From Desulfobulbaceae bacterium (lineage in GTDB: Bacteria > Desulfobacterota > Desulfobulbia > Desulfobulbales > Desulfobulbaceae): 32,696 nt of DNA. Shown here in pieces: positions 21,465 through 29,152 of this stretch (the first letter of the stretch is position 1; each line of letters begins with the position of its first letter). Below the pieces are notes generated by a model. The model was not told the DNA's origin and did not search any database. It saw nothing but the letters and a program-made list of their open reading frames with translations. The stretch is taken from assembly GCA_019163135.1 (NCBI GenBank), contig JAFLKR010000030.1, forward strand, positions 1 to 32,696, read 5' to 3'. The position numbers were made by a program, and so were the translations under genes.

Positions 21465-23396
21465 TTAAATTCTGGCCAGGAGGACGACAATGAGCACCAG
21501 GGCGCCGCCGCCCATCCAGGCGAGATAATGCGAGACCTGCCCATCCTGAATCCGCCGCATTTTCTCGGAAAGCACCCCTATGGAGCGAGGAATGCCGTTG
21601 ACTACGCCCTCAATGCAGCCGATATCGACGATCCGCAGCAACACCCGGCGACTAAAAGCCAAGGTCGGTTGAATGAGGACGTTGTTGTAGAGTTCATCGA
21701 TATAATACTTGTTGCTCAACAAACGGTGCACGAAGGCCATCCGTTCGGCCAGCAGGGTGGGCAGATGGGGTTTGAGCCGGTACATATAAAAGGCCAGTGC
21801 GATGCCGCAGACTCCAGCGAGGATGGAACCGCCCATGAGCAGGGCTTCCACTGTCCCGGAGACATGGATATGAGGATGGCCGAGCACTGGTTCCAGAAAA
21901 TGAGCCCAGTGATTGTCGCCGCCTAGGATGGCGGGGATGCCGAACCAGCCGGCGGTGACCGCACCGACGGCCAGCAGCATTAAGGGTCCGGTGACCACCA
22001 GCGGAGATTCCTGAAGATGATGGCGCTGATGATCGGTGCCGCGAAACTCGCCGTGGAAGATCAGGAAAAAGAGCCGGAAAGAGTAAAAGGCGGTCATGAA
22101 GGCTACCAGCGTGCCGATAGCCCAGGCGAATTTGCCGGCGCCGAGTTCGGTATTGAAGGCCATGAGCAGTATTTCATCTTTGCTGAAAAAACCGGCCAGC
22201 CCGGGAACGCCCGAGATGGAGAGCGAGGCGAGCAGAAAGGTCCAGTAAGTGATCGGCATATACGGTTTTAAGCCGCCCATGGAGCGTACATCCTGTTCGT
22301 GGTGCATCCCGAGGATCACTGAGCCGCAGCCGAGAAAGAGCAGCGCTTTGAAAAAGGCATGGGTGAACAGATGGAAAATACCGGCGGAATAGGCTCCGAC
22401 TCCACAGCCGATGAACATGTAGGCCAACTGGCTGACCGTAGAATAGGCGACCACCCGTTTAATATCGGTCTGCACCAGGGCGATGGTGGCGGCGAACAGG
22501 GCGGTGACCGCCCCGAGCACAGTGATCAGGTTGAGTGCGAAAGGGGAAAGCGCAAATATGGGATTGCAGCGGGCGACTAAAAAGACGCCGGCAGTGACCA
22601 TGGTGGCGGCATGAATCAGGGCGCTGACCGGGGTTGGCCCCTCCATGGCATCGGGCAGCCAGATATGAAGCGGAATCTGGGCCGACTTGCCGATGGCCCC
22701 GCAAAAGAGGAGGAGGGCGATCATGGTCGCCAGGTTGATCTGGCTGCCGAACAGGGAGATCGTCTGTCCGTCCAGGGCGCCCACCCGGCTGAAAACCTCT
22801 TGGTAATGCAGGCTGCCGAATTGGGTGAAAATCAGAAACAGTCCCAGGATAAATCCGAAATCACCGAAGCGGTTGACAATGAAGGCTTTTTTACCGGCAT
22901 CGGCAGCGGATTTTTTTTCGTAGTAGAAGCCGATCAGCAGATACGAAGACAGGCCGACCGCTTCCCATCCAAAAAAAAGCTGGAGAAAATTGTTGCCCAG
23001 CACCAGCATGAGCATGGAAAAGGTAAACAGGCTTAAATAAGCGAAGAAGCGATAATAGCCGTCTTCACCTTTCATGTAGCCCACCGAATAAATGTGGACG
23101 AGTGCACTGATGCTGGTGACTACGATCAGCATGACAGCAGTCAACTGGTCCACCAGGAAACCGAAGGAAACAGTCAAGTTGCCGGACTGGATCCAGATGT
23201 AAATATCCTGGTTGATGATTTCACCGGACCGGACCCGAAAAAAGGCGGCCAAGGCGCAACCGAAGGAAATCAGAACGGTAATGATCGGCAGCCAGTGGGC
23301 CCGTGTACCCCAGCGTTTTCCTAAAAGCAGGGTCAGGACAAAGGAGGCCAGCGGCAAGAGCGGGATGGCAAGCAGAGAGGCCGGCATGTTGTTCAT
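21465..23396 (-). CDS. nuoL: NADH-quinone oxidoreductase subunit L
   Basis: A 643-aa distal antiporter-like subunit of complex I. The core is clear: LQLFFGWEAVGLSSYLLIGF with the conserved Glu, then GAIGKSAQIPLHIWLPDAME and GPTPVSALIHAATMVTAGVF with the Lys and His residues of the proton path. The C-terminus extends into the long lateral helix and last membrane helix that brace NuoM and NuoN. The ATG at 23396 overlaps the nuoK stop by 4 bases. ATG 23387, three codons later, has a better-placed AAGGA, so translation may start there. Size is normal for bacteria that use the 11- or 14-subunit enzyme. Confidence 0.98.
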   Translation of the reverse strand: MNNMPASLLAIPLLPLASFVLTLLLGKRWGTRAHWLPIITVLISFGCALAAFFRVRSGEIINQDIYIWIQSGNLTVSFGFLVDQLTAVMLIVVTSISALVHIYSVGYMKGEDGYYRFFAYLSLFTFSMLMLVLGNNFLQLFFGWEAVGLSSYLLIGFYYEKKSAADAGKKAFIVNRFGDFGFILGLFLIFTQFGSLHYQEVFSRVGALDGQTISLFGSQINLATMIALLLFCGAIGKSAQIPLHIWLPDAMEGPTPVSALIHAATMVTAGVFLVARCNPIFALSPFALNLITVLGAVTALFAATIALVQTDIKRVVAYSTVSQLAYMFIGCGVGAYSAGIFHLFTHAFFKALLFLGCGSVILGMHHEQDVRSMGGLKPYMPITYWTFLLASLSISGVPGLAGFFSKDEILLMAFNTELGAGKFAWAIGTLVAFMTAFYSFRLFFLIFHGEFRGTDHQRHHLQESPLVVTGPLMLLAVGAVTAGWFGIPAILGGDNHWAHFLEPVLGHPHIHVSGTVEALLMGGSILAGVCGIALAFYMYRLKPHLPTLLAERMAFVHRLLSNKYYIDELYNNVLIQPTLAFSRRVLLRIVDIGCIEGVVNGIPRSIGVLSEKMRRIQDGQVSHYLAWMGGGALVLIVVLLARI

Positions 23397-23695
23397 CCTT
23401 TCAGTTGGTTGATGGTGTCGACATGGACGGTTCGTCGACTGCGGTAGAGGCTGATGGCGATGCCGAGCCCGATGGCCGCTTCGGCCGCAGCCACGGTTAT
23501 GATGAAAAAGGTGAAGGCCTGACCGCGCAGGGATTCGAGGAAATGACTCAACGCCACCAGATTAAGGTTGACGCCATTAAGCATCAGCTCAATCGAGAGG
23601 AACATCACAATCACATTTCTCCGGGTGAGAAACCCGCAGACGCCGATGCAGAACAGGATGGCAGCCAAGGCCATATACCAGGACAGGGGGATCAC
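23393..23695 (-). CDS. nuoK: NADH-quinone oxidoreductase subunit K
   Basis: A 100-aa, three-helix membrane subunit (MrpC homologue). The two buried glutamates essential for proton transfer are present, in MFLSIELMLNGVNLNLVA (helix 2) and ITVAAAEAAIGLGIAI (helix 3). The start is GTG, with GAGGTG about 5 bases upstream. It overlaps nuoJ and nuoL by 4 bases at either end, a tight coupling typical of this part of nuo operons. The C-terminal tail (HVDTINQLKG) matches the family. Confidence 0.97.
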   Translation of the reverse strand: MIPLSWYMALAAILFCIGVCGFLTRRNVIVMFLSIELMLNGVNLNLVALSHFLESLRGQAFTFFIITVAAAEAAIGLGIAISLYRSRRTVHVDTINQLKG

Positions 23696-24273
23696 AGCGA
23701 CACCTCTTTGCGGTTGGGGTGTCCGCAGGTTTGAGACTCTTCAGGCGCTTCAGGTTCCAGCGGTATGTTTGCTTCCCGGCGCGCCAGCACCAACCCGCCG
23801 ATCAAGGCGATCAGCAGGATAAGTCCGGCGATCTCAAAGGGCAGCAGATAGGTGGAATACATCTCCTGGCCTAAGGCCTTGGTATGGGTGAGTTCTTTGA
23901 TGGCGCTCATTGACCAGACGCCTTTCTCACCCAGGATGAAGGAGGGAATGACGAAGAGCAGGCCGCCAGCCAGACCGACGGCGATGATTCTGCCAAGCCA
24001 GGCGCTGGGAACAAAGGCATCCAGGTTTAATTCCTCGCGCAAGCTGACCAGAAACAGCACGAAAAGATACAGTACCAAAATGGCCCCGGCGTAGACGATG
24101 ATCTGCACGGCCGCTAGAAATTCAGCGTTCAGGGTCAGATAGAGCCCTGCCATGTGGAAAAATAACACCAGCACCATCAGGACGCAGTGGACCGGATTGC
24201 GGAGGCTGATGGCCAGAATGCCGCTGCTGATGATCATCAGAGCACAGTAGCCGAAAAAAATCTGGGTAAACAT
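23692..24273 (-). CDS. nuoJ: NADH-quinone oxidoreductase subunit J
   Basis: A 193-aa membrane subunit with five predicted helices. The family block NPVHCVLMVLVLFFHMAGLY then LTLNAEFLAAVQIIVYAGAI contains the pi-bulge helix (VQIIVYAGAILVLYLFVLFL) that rotates during coupling in complex I. I chose ATG 24273, preceded by AAGGGGGA, giving the family start MFTQIFFGY. The frame is open 88 codons further upstream, but that part overlaps nuoI and looks like out-of-frame nuoI sequence. The stop overlaps the nuoK start. Confidence 0.96.
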   Translation of the reverse strand: MFTQIFFGYCALMIISSGILAISLRNPVHCVLMVLVLFFHMAGLYLTLNAEFLAAVQIIVYAGAILVLYLFVLFLVSLREELNLDAFVPSAWLGRIIAVGLAGGLLFVIPSFILGEKGVWSMSAIKELTHTKALGQEMYSTYLLPFEIAGLILLIALIGGLVLARREANIPLEPEAPEESQTCGHPNRKEVSL

Positions 24274-24286
24274 GGATTCCCCCTTG

Positions 24287-24925
24287 TCAGGATTGTTCCG
24301 GCCCGTGGTGCTGCCGCCATTTTCTGCCGACCACCTGCTGCTCACCACTCCATTCAGGAGAGACGGGCAGTCGCTTCGGGGCGGGCAGGGTCTGTTCGGG
24401 CAAGCCGCGGGGCCGCCAGAAGGGATTGACATATTCTTCGACCGGTCGATCCAACTGGGCGGCAAACCGGTCCCAGTTGCCGAGTAATTGCTCCATGGTG
24501 AAGTAGAGGGAACGCCGATCATAGGAGCCGTACTCATAGAACTCGGTGAGAACGATGGCGTTGACCGGGCAAACTTCCTCGCAGTAGCCGCAATAGACGC
24601 AGCGCAGACTCTCTATCTGATAGTCGTCAATCACTCTGCGGCTGCCGGGTTCCTTGTCCTTGTGCGAGCGAATGCGAATGCAGCGCGACGGGCAGACCAT
24701 GGCGCAGCGCATACAGCCGACGCATTTGCTTTTGCCGGTCTTGGGATCGCGCACCAAGGCATGCTGGCCGCGGAAGCCGGTGCGAATCTGCGGTTTTTCT
24801 TCAGGATATTGGCGGGTGATCGGCTTGGAAAAGAGCCGTTTAAGCGTCAGAGCCATGCCCTGAAGGATCTCCGCCTGGAAGATGGTGGCCAGCAGGCCGC
24901 GTTTGGGTTTGTATTGAATCTGCAT
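24287..24925 (-). CDS. nuoI: NADH-quinone oxidoreductase subunit I (two 4Fe-4S clusters)
   Basis: A 212-aa ferredoxin-type subunit carrying clusters N6a and N6b, which pass electrons toward NuoB. The two Cys-x2-Cys-x2-Cys-x3-Cys-Pro motifs are CVGCMRCAMVCP (Cys68, 71, 74, 78) and CVYCGYCEEVCP (Cys109, 112, 115, 119). An amphipathic N-terminal helix (TIFQAEILQGMALTLKRLF) fits the membrane-surface anchor of NuoI. The C-terminal tail beyond the second motif is long and Pro/Arg-rich (RPRGLPEQTLPAPKRLP). In an operon without nuoE/F/G, NuoI is the exposed entry point where ferredoxin or another donor could deliver electrons. Confidence 0.98.
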   Translation of the reverse strand: MQIQYKPKRGLLATIFQAEILQGMALTLKRLFSKPITRQYPEEKPQIRTGFRGQHALVRDPKTGKSKCVGCMRCAMVCPSRCIRIRSHKDKEPGSRRVIDDYQIESLRCVYCGYCEEVCPVNAIVLTEFYEYGSYDRRSLYFTMEQLLGNWDRFAAQLDRPVEEYVNPFWRPRGLPEQTLPAPKRLPVSPEWSGEQQVVGRKWRQHHGPEQS

Positions 24926-24941
24926 TTTTTGAATTTCCCCC

Positions 24942-25910
24942 TTATCCGATCATCGCCTTGAGGCAGGCGGTGACAACGATATTTACCAGGGCCAGGGGGA
25001 TCAACAGCTTCCAGCCCAGATCCATCAACTGATCGTACCGGTAGCGCGGCAGGGTCGCCCGAATCCAGATAAAGATGAACATGAACAGGTAGATCTTGAG
25101 CAGGAACCACAGCGGCGGGAAAAAAGGAACCGCAAAGGGCCCGTTCCATCCGCCCAAAAAACAAACCGTGCCGATGGCGGCCATGACCATCATCCCGATG
25201 TATTCGGCCATGAAAAAGATGGCGTAGCGCATGCCGCTGTATTCGGTGCAGTAGCCGGAAACTAACTCGGTCTCGGCCTCGGGCAGGTCAAAGGGCACCC
25301 GGTTGGTCTCAGCCAGCATGGAAATAAAAAAGACAAAAAAGCCGATGCATTGGGGCAGAAGGTACATGCCGAGAATGGAGTTGCCCTGGGCCTCGACGAT
25401 CTGGGTCAGGTTGAGCGAGCCGGACATGAGCATCACGCCTACCAGGCTCAGTCCCATGGCAATCTCATAGCTGATCACCTGGGCCATGGAGCGCAGGCCA
25501 CCGAGAAAACTGAATTTCGAGTTCGAGGCCCAACCGGCCAGGACTACCCCGTAACTGGCGAGTGAACTCATCGCAAAGATGAACAGCAGCCCGATATTGA
25601 TATCAGCTAGGACCCATCCTTTGGCAAAGGGCAGCACGGCAAGCGAGGTCATCATCGCCACCAGGCAGATGATCGGTGCGGCCATGAACGTCGGCCGATC
25701 AGCCTGCTCGGGGATGATATCCTCTTTGAAAAAACTCTTGATACCGTCGGCAATGGGCTGCAAAAGACCGTGCCAGCCAACCTGCATCGGTCCCAGACGC
25801 ACCTGCATGTGCCCAATAATCTTGCGCTCGAAATAGGTAGCGTAGGCCACATGGAGCATGACCAGAACAAATAAAACAATGATCTGCACAAGCATGAGAA
25901 GGATGGTCAT
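24942..25910 (-). CDS. nuoH: NADH-quinone oxidoreductase subunit H
   Basis: A 322-aa membrane subunit with eight helices that helps form the quinone cavity and the link to the proton channels. Strong signatures are ERKIIGHMQVRLGPMQVGWH, LLQPIADGIKSFFKEDIIPE, RVPFDLPEAETELVSGYCTE and the final RATLPRYRYDQLMDLGWK. The conserved charged residues of these loops are all present. GAGGAA lies before ATG 25910. It follows nuoD by 49 bp, the largest gap in the front half of the operon; nuoG would sit here in a 14-gene operon but is absent. Confidence 0.98.
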   Translation of the reverse strand: MTILLMLVQIIVLFVLVMLHVAYATYFERKIIGHMQVRLGPMQVGWHGLLQPIADGIKSFFKEDIIPEQADRPTFMAAPIICLVAMMTSLAVLPFAKGWVLADINIGLLFIFAMSSLASYGVVLAGWASNSKFSFLGGLRSMAQVISYEIAMGLSLVGVMLMSGSLNLTQIVEAQGNSILGMYLLPQCIGFFVFFISMLAETNRVPFDLPEAETELVSGYCTEYSGMRYAIFFMAEYIGMMVMAAIGTVCFLGGWNGPFAVPFFPPLWFLLKIYLFMFIFIWIRATLPRYRYDQLMDLGWKLLIPLALVNIVVTACLKAMIG

Positions 25911-25959
25911 ATCGTTCCTCGGTCTTCAAGCAGGCCGGTTACATGGTGAAAGAAAACAA

Positions 25960-27186
25960 TTAGCGGTCAGATTCGCCCAGAACCACATCCAGGCTGCCGA
26001 TATTAGCGATCAGGTCAGCGAGCATTTCTCCCTTGGCAATGGTCGCTAAGGCCCCAATATGGATGAAAGAGGGGGAACGGATGTGCATCCGGTAGGGCCG
26101 GTTGTTGCCGTCGGAAATAAAGTAGAACCCCAGTTCGCCCTTGGGCACCTCGGTGGCTACATAGATATCGCCGCTCAGGTAGAGATCGCGGTCGCGGATC
26201 AAGCGGATCAGGCCGGTGCCGTAGGTGCTGGAACCGGCTTCGATCCGGGCGGGCACCTTGTTGGGCATGACCAAGTCCGGGGCATCCAGGCCGATGATCG
26301 GGCCGGGGGGCAGTTGATCGATGCATTGCTGGATGATGTGCACCGACTGATGCATCTCCTCCATGCGGCAACGGTACCGGGCATAAATGTCGCCGTCACT
26401 GCCTAGCGGCACCTCGAATTCGACTTGGTCGTAGGCGTCGTAGGGCTGATGCTTGCGCAGATCATAATCGACCCCTGAGCCCCGCAGGCATGCACCGGTG
26501 AGGCCGAGGGCCAATGCTTGATCGCCGGAAACAACGCCCACGCCGACGGTACGCTTGAGCCAGATGCGGTTGGTGTCGATCAGGGTTTCGTATTCTGCGA
26601 TCCTGGAAGGAAAGATATCGAGAAACCGCTGCAGTTCATCGATGAAATAGGAGGTGACATCCTGGCGTACTCCGCCGATCCGCGGATAGGAAAAGGTCAA
26701 CCGGGCGCCGCACAATTCCTCGAACAGGTCGAGTAGGATTTCGCGTTCGCGGAAGCAGTATAAAAATACGGTCATGGCCCCGATGTCGAGGGCATGGGTG
26801 GCGAGCCACAATAGATGAGAACAGAGGCGCGACATCTCGCAAACCAAGGTGCGGATGTACTGCGCTCGCAAGGGCACTGAGATGGCGAGTAATTTTTCAA
26901 CGGCCAGGCAGTAGCCGACATTGTTGGCCATAGCCGCGATGTAGTCGAGTCGGTCGGTGAGGATCAGTGCCTGGCTGTAGGTGCGGTTTTCCGCCAGCTT
27001 TTCAAAACCGCGGTGGAGATAGCCGACCTGGGGCTTGCATTCGATGATGGTCTCCCCGTCGAGTTCGAGGTCAACCCGAAGGACGCCGTGAGTGGCCGGG
27101 TGCTGGGGCCCCATGCGTAAGGAGTAGCGTTCGGCCTCGCCGTCGGCTACCGGAATTTCAAGGGTCTGTTTGAGCGGTGGGGTCAT
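25960..27186 (-). CDS. nuoD: NADH-quinone oxidoreductase subunit D (49-kDa)
   Basis: A 408-aa subunit homologous to NiFe-hydrogenase large subunits. It lines the quinone-binding pocket with NuoB. Diagnostic stretches are MGPQHPATHGVLRVDLELDG (holding the quinone-binding His), VGYLHRGFEKLAENRTYSQ, RIGGVRQDV and the C-terminal GSLDVVLGESDR. The hydrogenase metal-binding cysteines are missing, as in true NuoD. The gene is separate from nuoC, unlike the enterobacterial nuoCD fusion. A GAGGAGGAG ribosome site lies just before ATG 27186, and the start overlaps the nuoC stop by 4 bases. Confidence 0.98.
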   Translation of the reverse strand: MTPPLKQTLEIPVADGEAERYSLRMGPQHPATHGVLRVDLELDGETIIECKPQVGYLHRGFEKLAENRTYSQALILTDRLDYIAAMANNVGYCLAVEKLLAISVPLRAQYIRTLVCEMSRLCSHLLWLATHALDIGAMTVFLYCFREREILLDLFEELCGARLTFSYPRIGGVRQDVTSYFIDELQRFLDIFPSRIAEYETLIDTNRIWLKRTVGVGVVSGDQALALGLTGACLRGSGVDYDLRKHQPYDAYDQVEFEVPLGSDGDIYARYRCRMEEMHQSVHIIQQCIDQLPPGPIIGLDAPDLVMPNKVPARIEAGSSTYGTGLIRLIRDRDLYLSGDIYVATEVPKGELGFYFISDGNNRPYRMHIRSPSFIHIGALATIAKGEMLADLIANIGSLDVVLGESDR

Positions 27187-27767
27187 GGCTCCTCCTCATC
27201 GGGCTGGTTCTGGCCGTGAGCGTGACCTGCCGGGTCAAAGCCGTGCTGATCGAGTTCTTTTATCTTTTCCAGCAGTTCGGTTATGCCGGTCCATTCTTCC
27301 TTGCCCTTGAGCGGATACTCCTTGCGCAGGGGATGGCCTTTCCAATCCTCGGGCAGCAGCACCCGCCGCAGATCGGGATGACCGTTGAAGCTGATGCCCA
27401 TCAGGTCATAGGTCTCGCGTTCCAGCCAGTTGGCCCCGGACCAGAGGCCGACCACGGAATCGATCGCCGGCTCCTTATCGCCAACCTCGGCCCGGATACG
27501 GATCTCATGGCGCAGGGGAATGGAGTAAAGATTGTAGACCACCTCAAACCGTGACAGGCGTGGGTCCTTGCGCCGAACATTATCCACCCCGCAGAGCGAG
27601 CGGAGATGGTTGAGACGCAGATCGTCGGTGTCGCGCAGCCAGCGGAGGATAGCGACAATTCGGCCGGGACGGATGATCACTGCGGTCTGGCCCTGGTGGG
27701 TGACGGTGTCCAGAAACTCGTCGGGAAACTCGGCCCGCAACCGGTCGGCTATCGCCATTGACTCCAT
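27183..27767 (-). CDS. nuoC: NADH-quinone oxidoreductase subunit C (30-kDa)
   Basis: A 194-aa peripheral-arm subunit that packs against NuoD. The family signature is visible: [20 protein letters not shown], then [20 protein letters not shown] and RKEYP. I chose ATG 27767 because AAGGAG lies 8 bases upstream; ATG 27758 would remove three residues. The start overlaps the end of nuoB by 19 bases. The C-terminus has an added His/Gly-rich tail ([20 protein letters not shown]) past the usual end, which could bind metal but may have no function. Confidence 0.96.
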   Translation of the reverse strand: MESMAIADRLRAEFPDEFLDTVTHQGQTAVIIRPGRIVAILRWLRDTDDLRLNHLRSLCGVDNVRRKDPRLSRFEVVYNLYSIPLRHEIRIRAEVGDKEPAIDSVVGLWSGANWLERETYDLMGISFNGHPDLRRVLLPEDWKGHPLRKEYPLKGKEEWTGITELLEKIKELDQHGFDPAGHAHGQNQPDEEEP

Positions 27768-28270
27768 CGGAACTGCTCCTTGCGAATCTTTTCCTGTAAC
27801 TTGATGAACCCTTCCATCAAGGCCTCGGGCCGCGGCGGGCAACCGGGTACATAGACATCCACCGGCAGGATCTGGTCCACTCCCTGAGTCACCGCGTAGG
27901 TGTCGAAGACCCCGCCGCTGCAGGCGCAACTGCCCATGGCCAACACATAGCGGGGTTCCGGCATCTGATCGTAGACCCGGCGTAACACCGGTGCCATCTT
28001 TTTGGTCAGGGTGCCGGCCACCACCATACAGTCGGCCTGGCGCGGGCTGGCGCGGAAGAGGATGCCGAAGCGGTCGAGATCGTTGGTCGAGGCCCCGGCA
28101 TCCATCATTTCAATGGCGCAGCAGGCCAAGCCGAAGGTGACCGGCCAGATCGATCCGGCCCGGCCCCAGTTGACCAGGGCATTGAGCGGCCCGAGCAAGG
28201 CATTGACCCCCGGAATGTAGCGAACCCCTTCTTCCAGTTTGACCATGGACGGTTCGGTTATTTCTCCCAT
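27749..28270 (-). CDS. nuoB: NADH-quinone oxidoreductase subunit B (cluster N2)
   Basis: A 173-aa subunit that holds N2, the last iron-sulfur cluster before quinone. The four ligands are present: the adjacent Cys50-Cys51 of [10 protein letters not shown], Cys115 in [10 protein letters not shown] and Cys144 in [13 protein letters not shown]. Other conserved parts are RYVLAMGSC and [20 protein letters not shown]. Its start overlaps the nuoA end by 13 bases. NuoB, C, D and I form the connecting arm on which an electron-input module must dock. Confidence 0.98.
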   Translation of the reverse strand: MGEITEPSMVKLEEGVRYIPGVNALLGPLNALVNWGRAGSIWPVTFGLACCAIEMMDAGASTNDLDRFGILFRASPRQADCMVVAGTLTKKMAPVLRRVYDQMPEPRYVLAMGSCACSGGVFDTYAVTQGVDQILPVDVYVPGCPPRPEALMEGFIKLQEKIRKEQFRWSQWR

Positions 28271-28632
28271 TGCAGTACCCCTTTTTTCCAGGCATAAACA
28301 TATCCCACCAGCAGCAGAAAGATGAACAGCAGCATCTCCACCAGGGCGAACAGGCCGAGACGGTCATAGCTCACGGCCCAGGGATAAAGATAGATGGCTT
28401 CAACATCGAAGACCACAAAGAGGATAGCGATCAGGTAGAACTTGACCGAAAACCGCATCCGCGGCGCCTCGGTCGGCTCATTGCCGGACTCGTAGGCAAT
28501 CAGTTTTTCGTGGTAGGGCCGGCTCAGCCGGAAAAAACGCCCCACGAAAAGGGTCAGCACTCCAAAAAGGATGCCGAAGAGCAATAGTAGCAAGATGCCC
28601 AGATATTCCTGGGGGATGGGGGAGGCGTCCAT
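28258..28632 (-). CDS. nuoA: NADH-quinone oxidoreductase subunit A
   Basis: A 124-aa membrane subunit with three helices. The signature [20 protein letters not shown] then [20 protein letters not shown] is typical, including the Asp/Glu pair in FDVEAI near the quinone cavity. I chose ATG 28632, preceded by AAGGAAA; the longer open frame upstream overlaps the 4Fe-4S gene and has no NuoA similarity. Only 14 bp separate it from the 4Fe-4S protein gene, so the oxidoreductase pair and nuo genes are very probably one transcript. Confidence 0.97.
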   Translation of the reverse strand: MDASPIPQEYLGILLLLLFGILFGVLTLFVGRFFRLSRPYHEKLIAYESGNEPTEAPRMRFSVKFYLIAILFVVFDVEAIYLYPWAVSYDRLGLFALVEMLLFIFLLLVGYVYAWKKGVLQWEK

Positions 28633-28646
28633 GGCTGCGGTTTCCT

Positions 28647-29150
28647 TTAGCGCCGGTTGTGCAGCAATTGCTCGGCAAAGGCCTGCCGGGCGGTTTCGGA
28701 AGCCTCGGCCGGGGTGGTGAAGGTCAGGCAGCCGGTGGTGCACTTGGTGACGCAGGCCGGTTCCAATCCCTCATCGATCCGGTCTTTGCACAGGTCGCAT
28801 TTTTCGACCTTGCCGGTTTCGGGGTTCCATTGAGGCACGGTCCAAGGGCAGGCGGTGATGCAGGCCTTGCAGCCGACGCAGGACTTGGCCTCGACAAAGA
28901 CGATGCCGTCCTGGTCGCGTCGCCGCATAGCACCGGTGGGGCAGGCATCGACGCACCAGGCCTTTTCGCAGTGGAAGCAGGAAAGATATACAAAGGCAAT
29001 GCTCGGGACCTTGCTTTCATTGGAGGTTACCTCGATCATCCTGCAGTAAAAAGCGCCTGGCCCGCTGTGGTTTTTATCTTTGCAGTGGACCTCACAGGCC
29101 CGGCAACCGATGCAGTCGGCCACATCCTGGGTGATGATATATTTACTCAT
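28647..29150 (-). CDS. Four-cluster 4Fe-4S electron-transfer subunit (PsrB/DmsB-like)
   Basis: A 167-aa ferredoxin-like protein with sixteen cysteines in four cluster motifs: Cys13/16/19/23 (CIGCRACEVHC), Cys58/61/66/70 (CFHCEKAWCVDACP), Cys91/94/97/101 (CVGCKACITACP) and Cys118/121/133/137 (CDLC, then ACVTKC). This matches the beta subunit of DMSO-reductase-family enzymes, which carries electrons to or from the molybdenum subunit. It has no signal peptide or membrane helix, so it acts in the cytoplasm. AGGAG lies 8 bases before ATG 29150. It is sandwiched 2 bp after the molybdopterin gene and 14 bp before nuoA. No membrane anchor (PsrC/NrfD or DmsC type) is encoded beside it, so its electron partner may be complex I itself; this is inference. 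Confidence 0.9.
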   Translation of the reverse strand: MSKYIITQDVADCIGCRACEVHCKDKNHSGPGAFYCRMIEVTSNESKVPSIAFVYLSCFHCEKAWCVDACPTGAMRRRDQDGIVFVEAKSCVGCKACITACPWTVPQWNPETGKVEKCDLCKDRIDEGLEPACVTKCTTGCLTFTTPAEASETARQAFAEQLLHNRR

Positions 29151-29152
29151 AG

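Noticed and set aside
24274-24537. N-terminal extension of nuoJ by 88 codons
   Set aside because: It overlaps the nuoI coding region in another frame, and the family start with a good ribosome site is at 24273.
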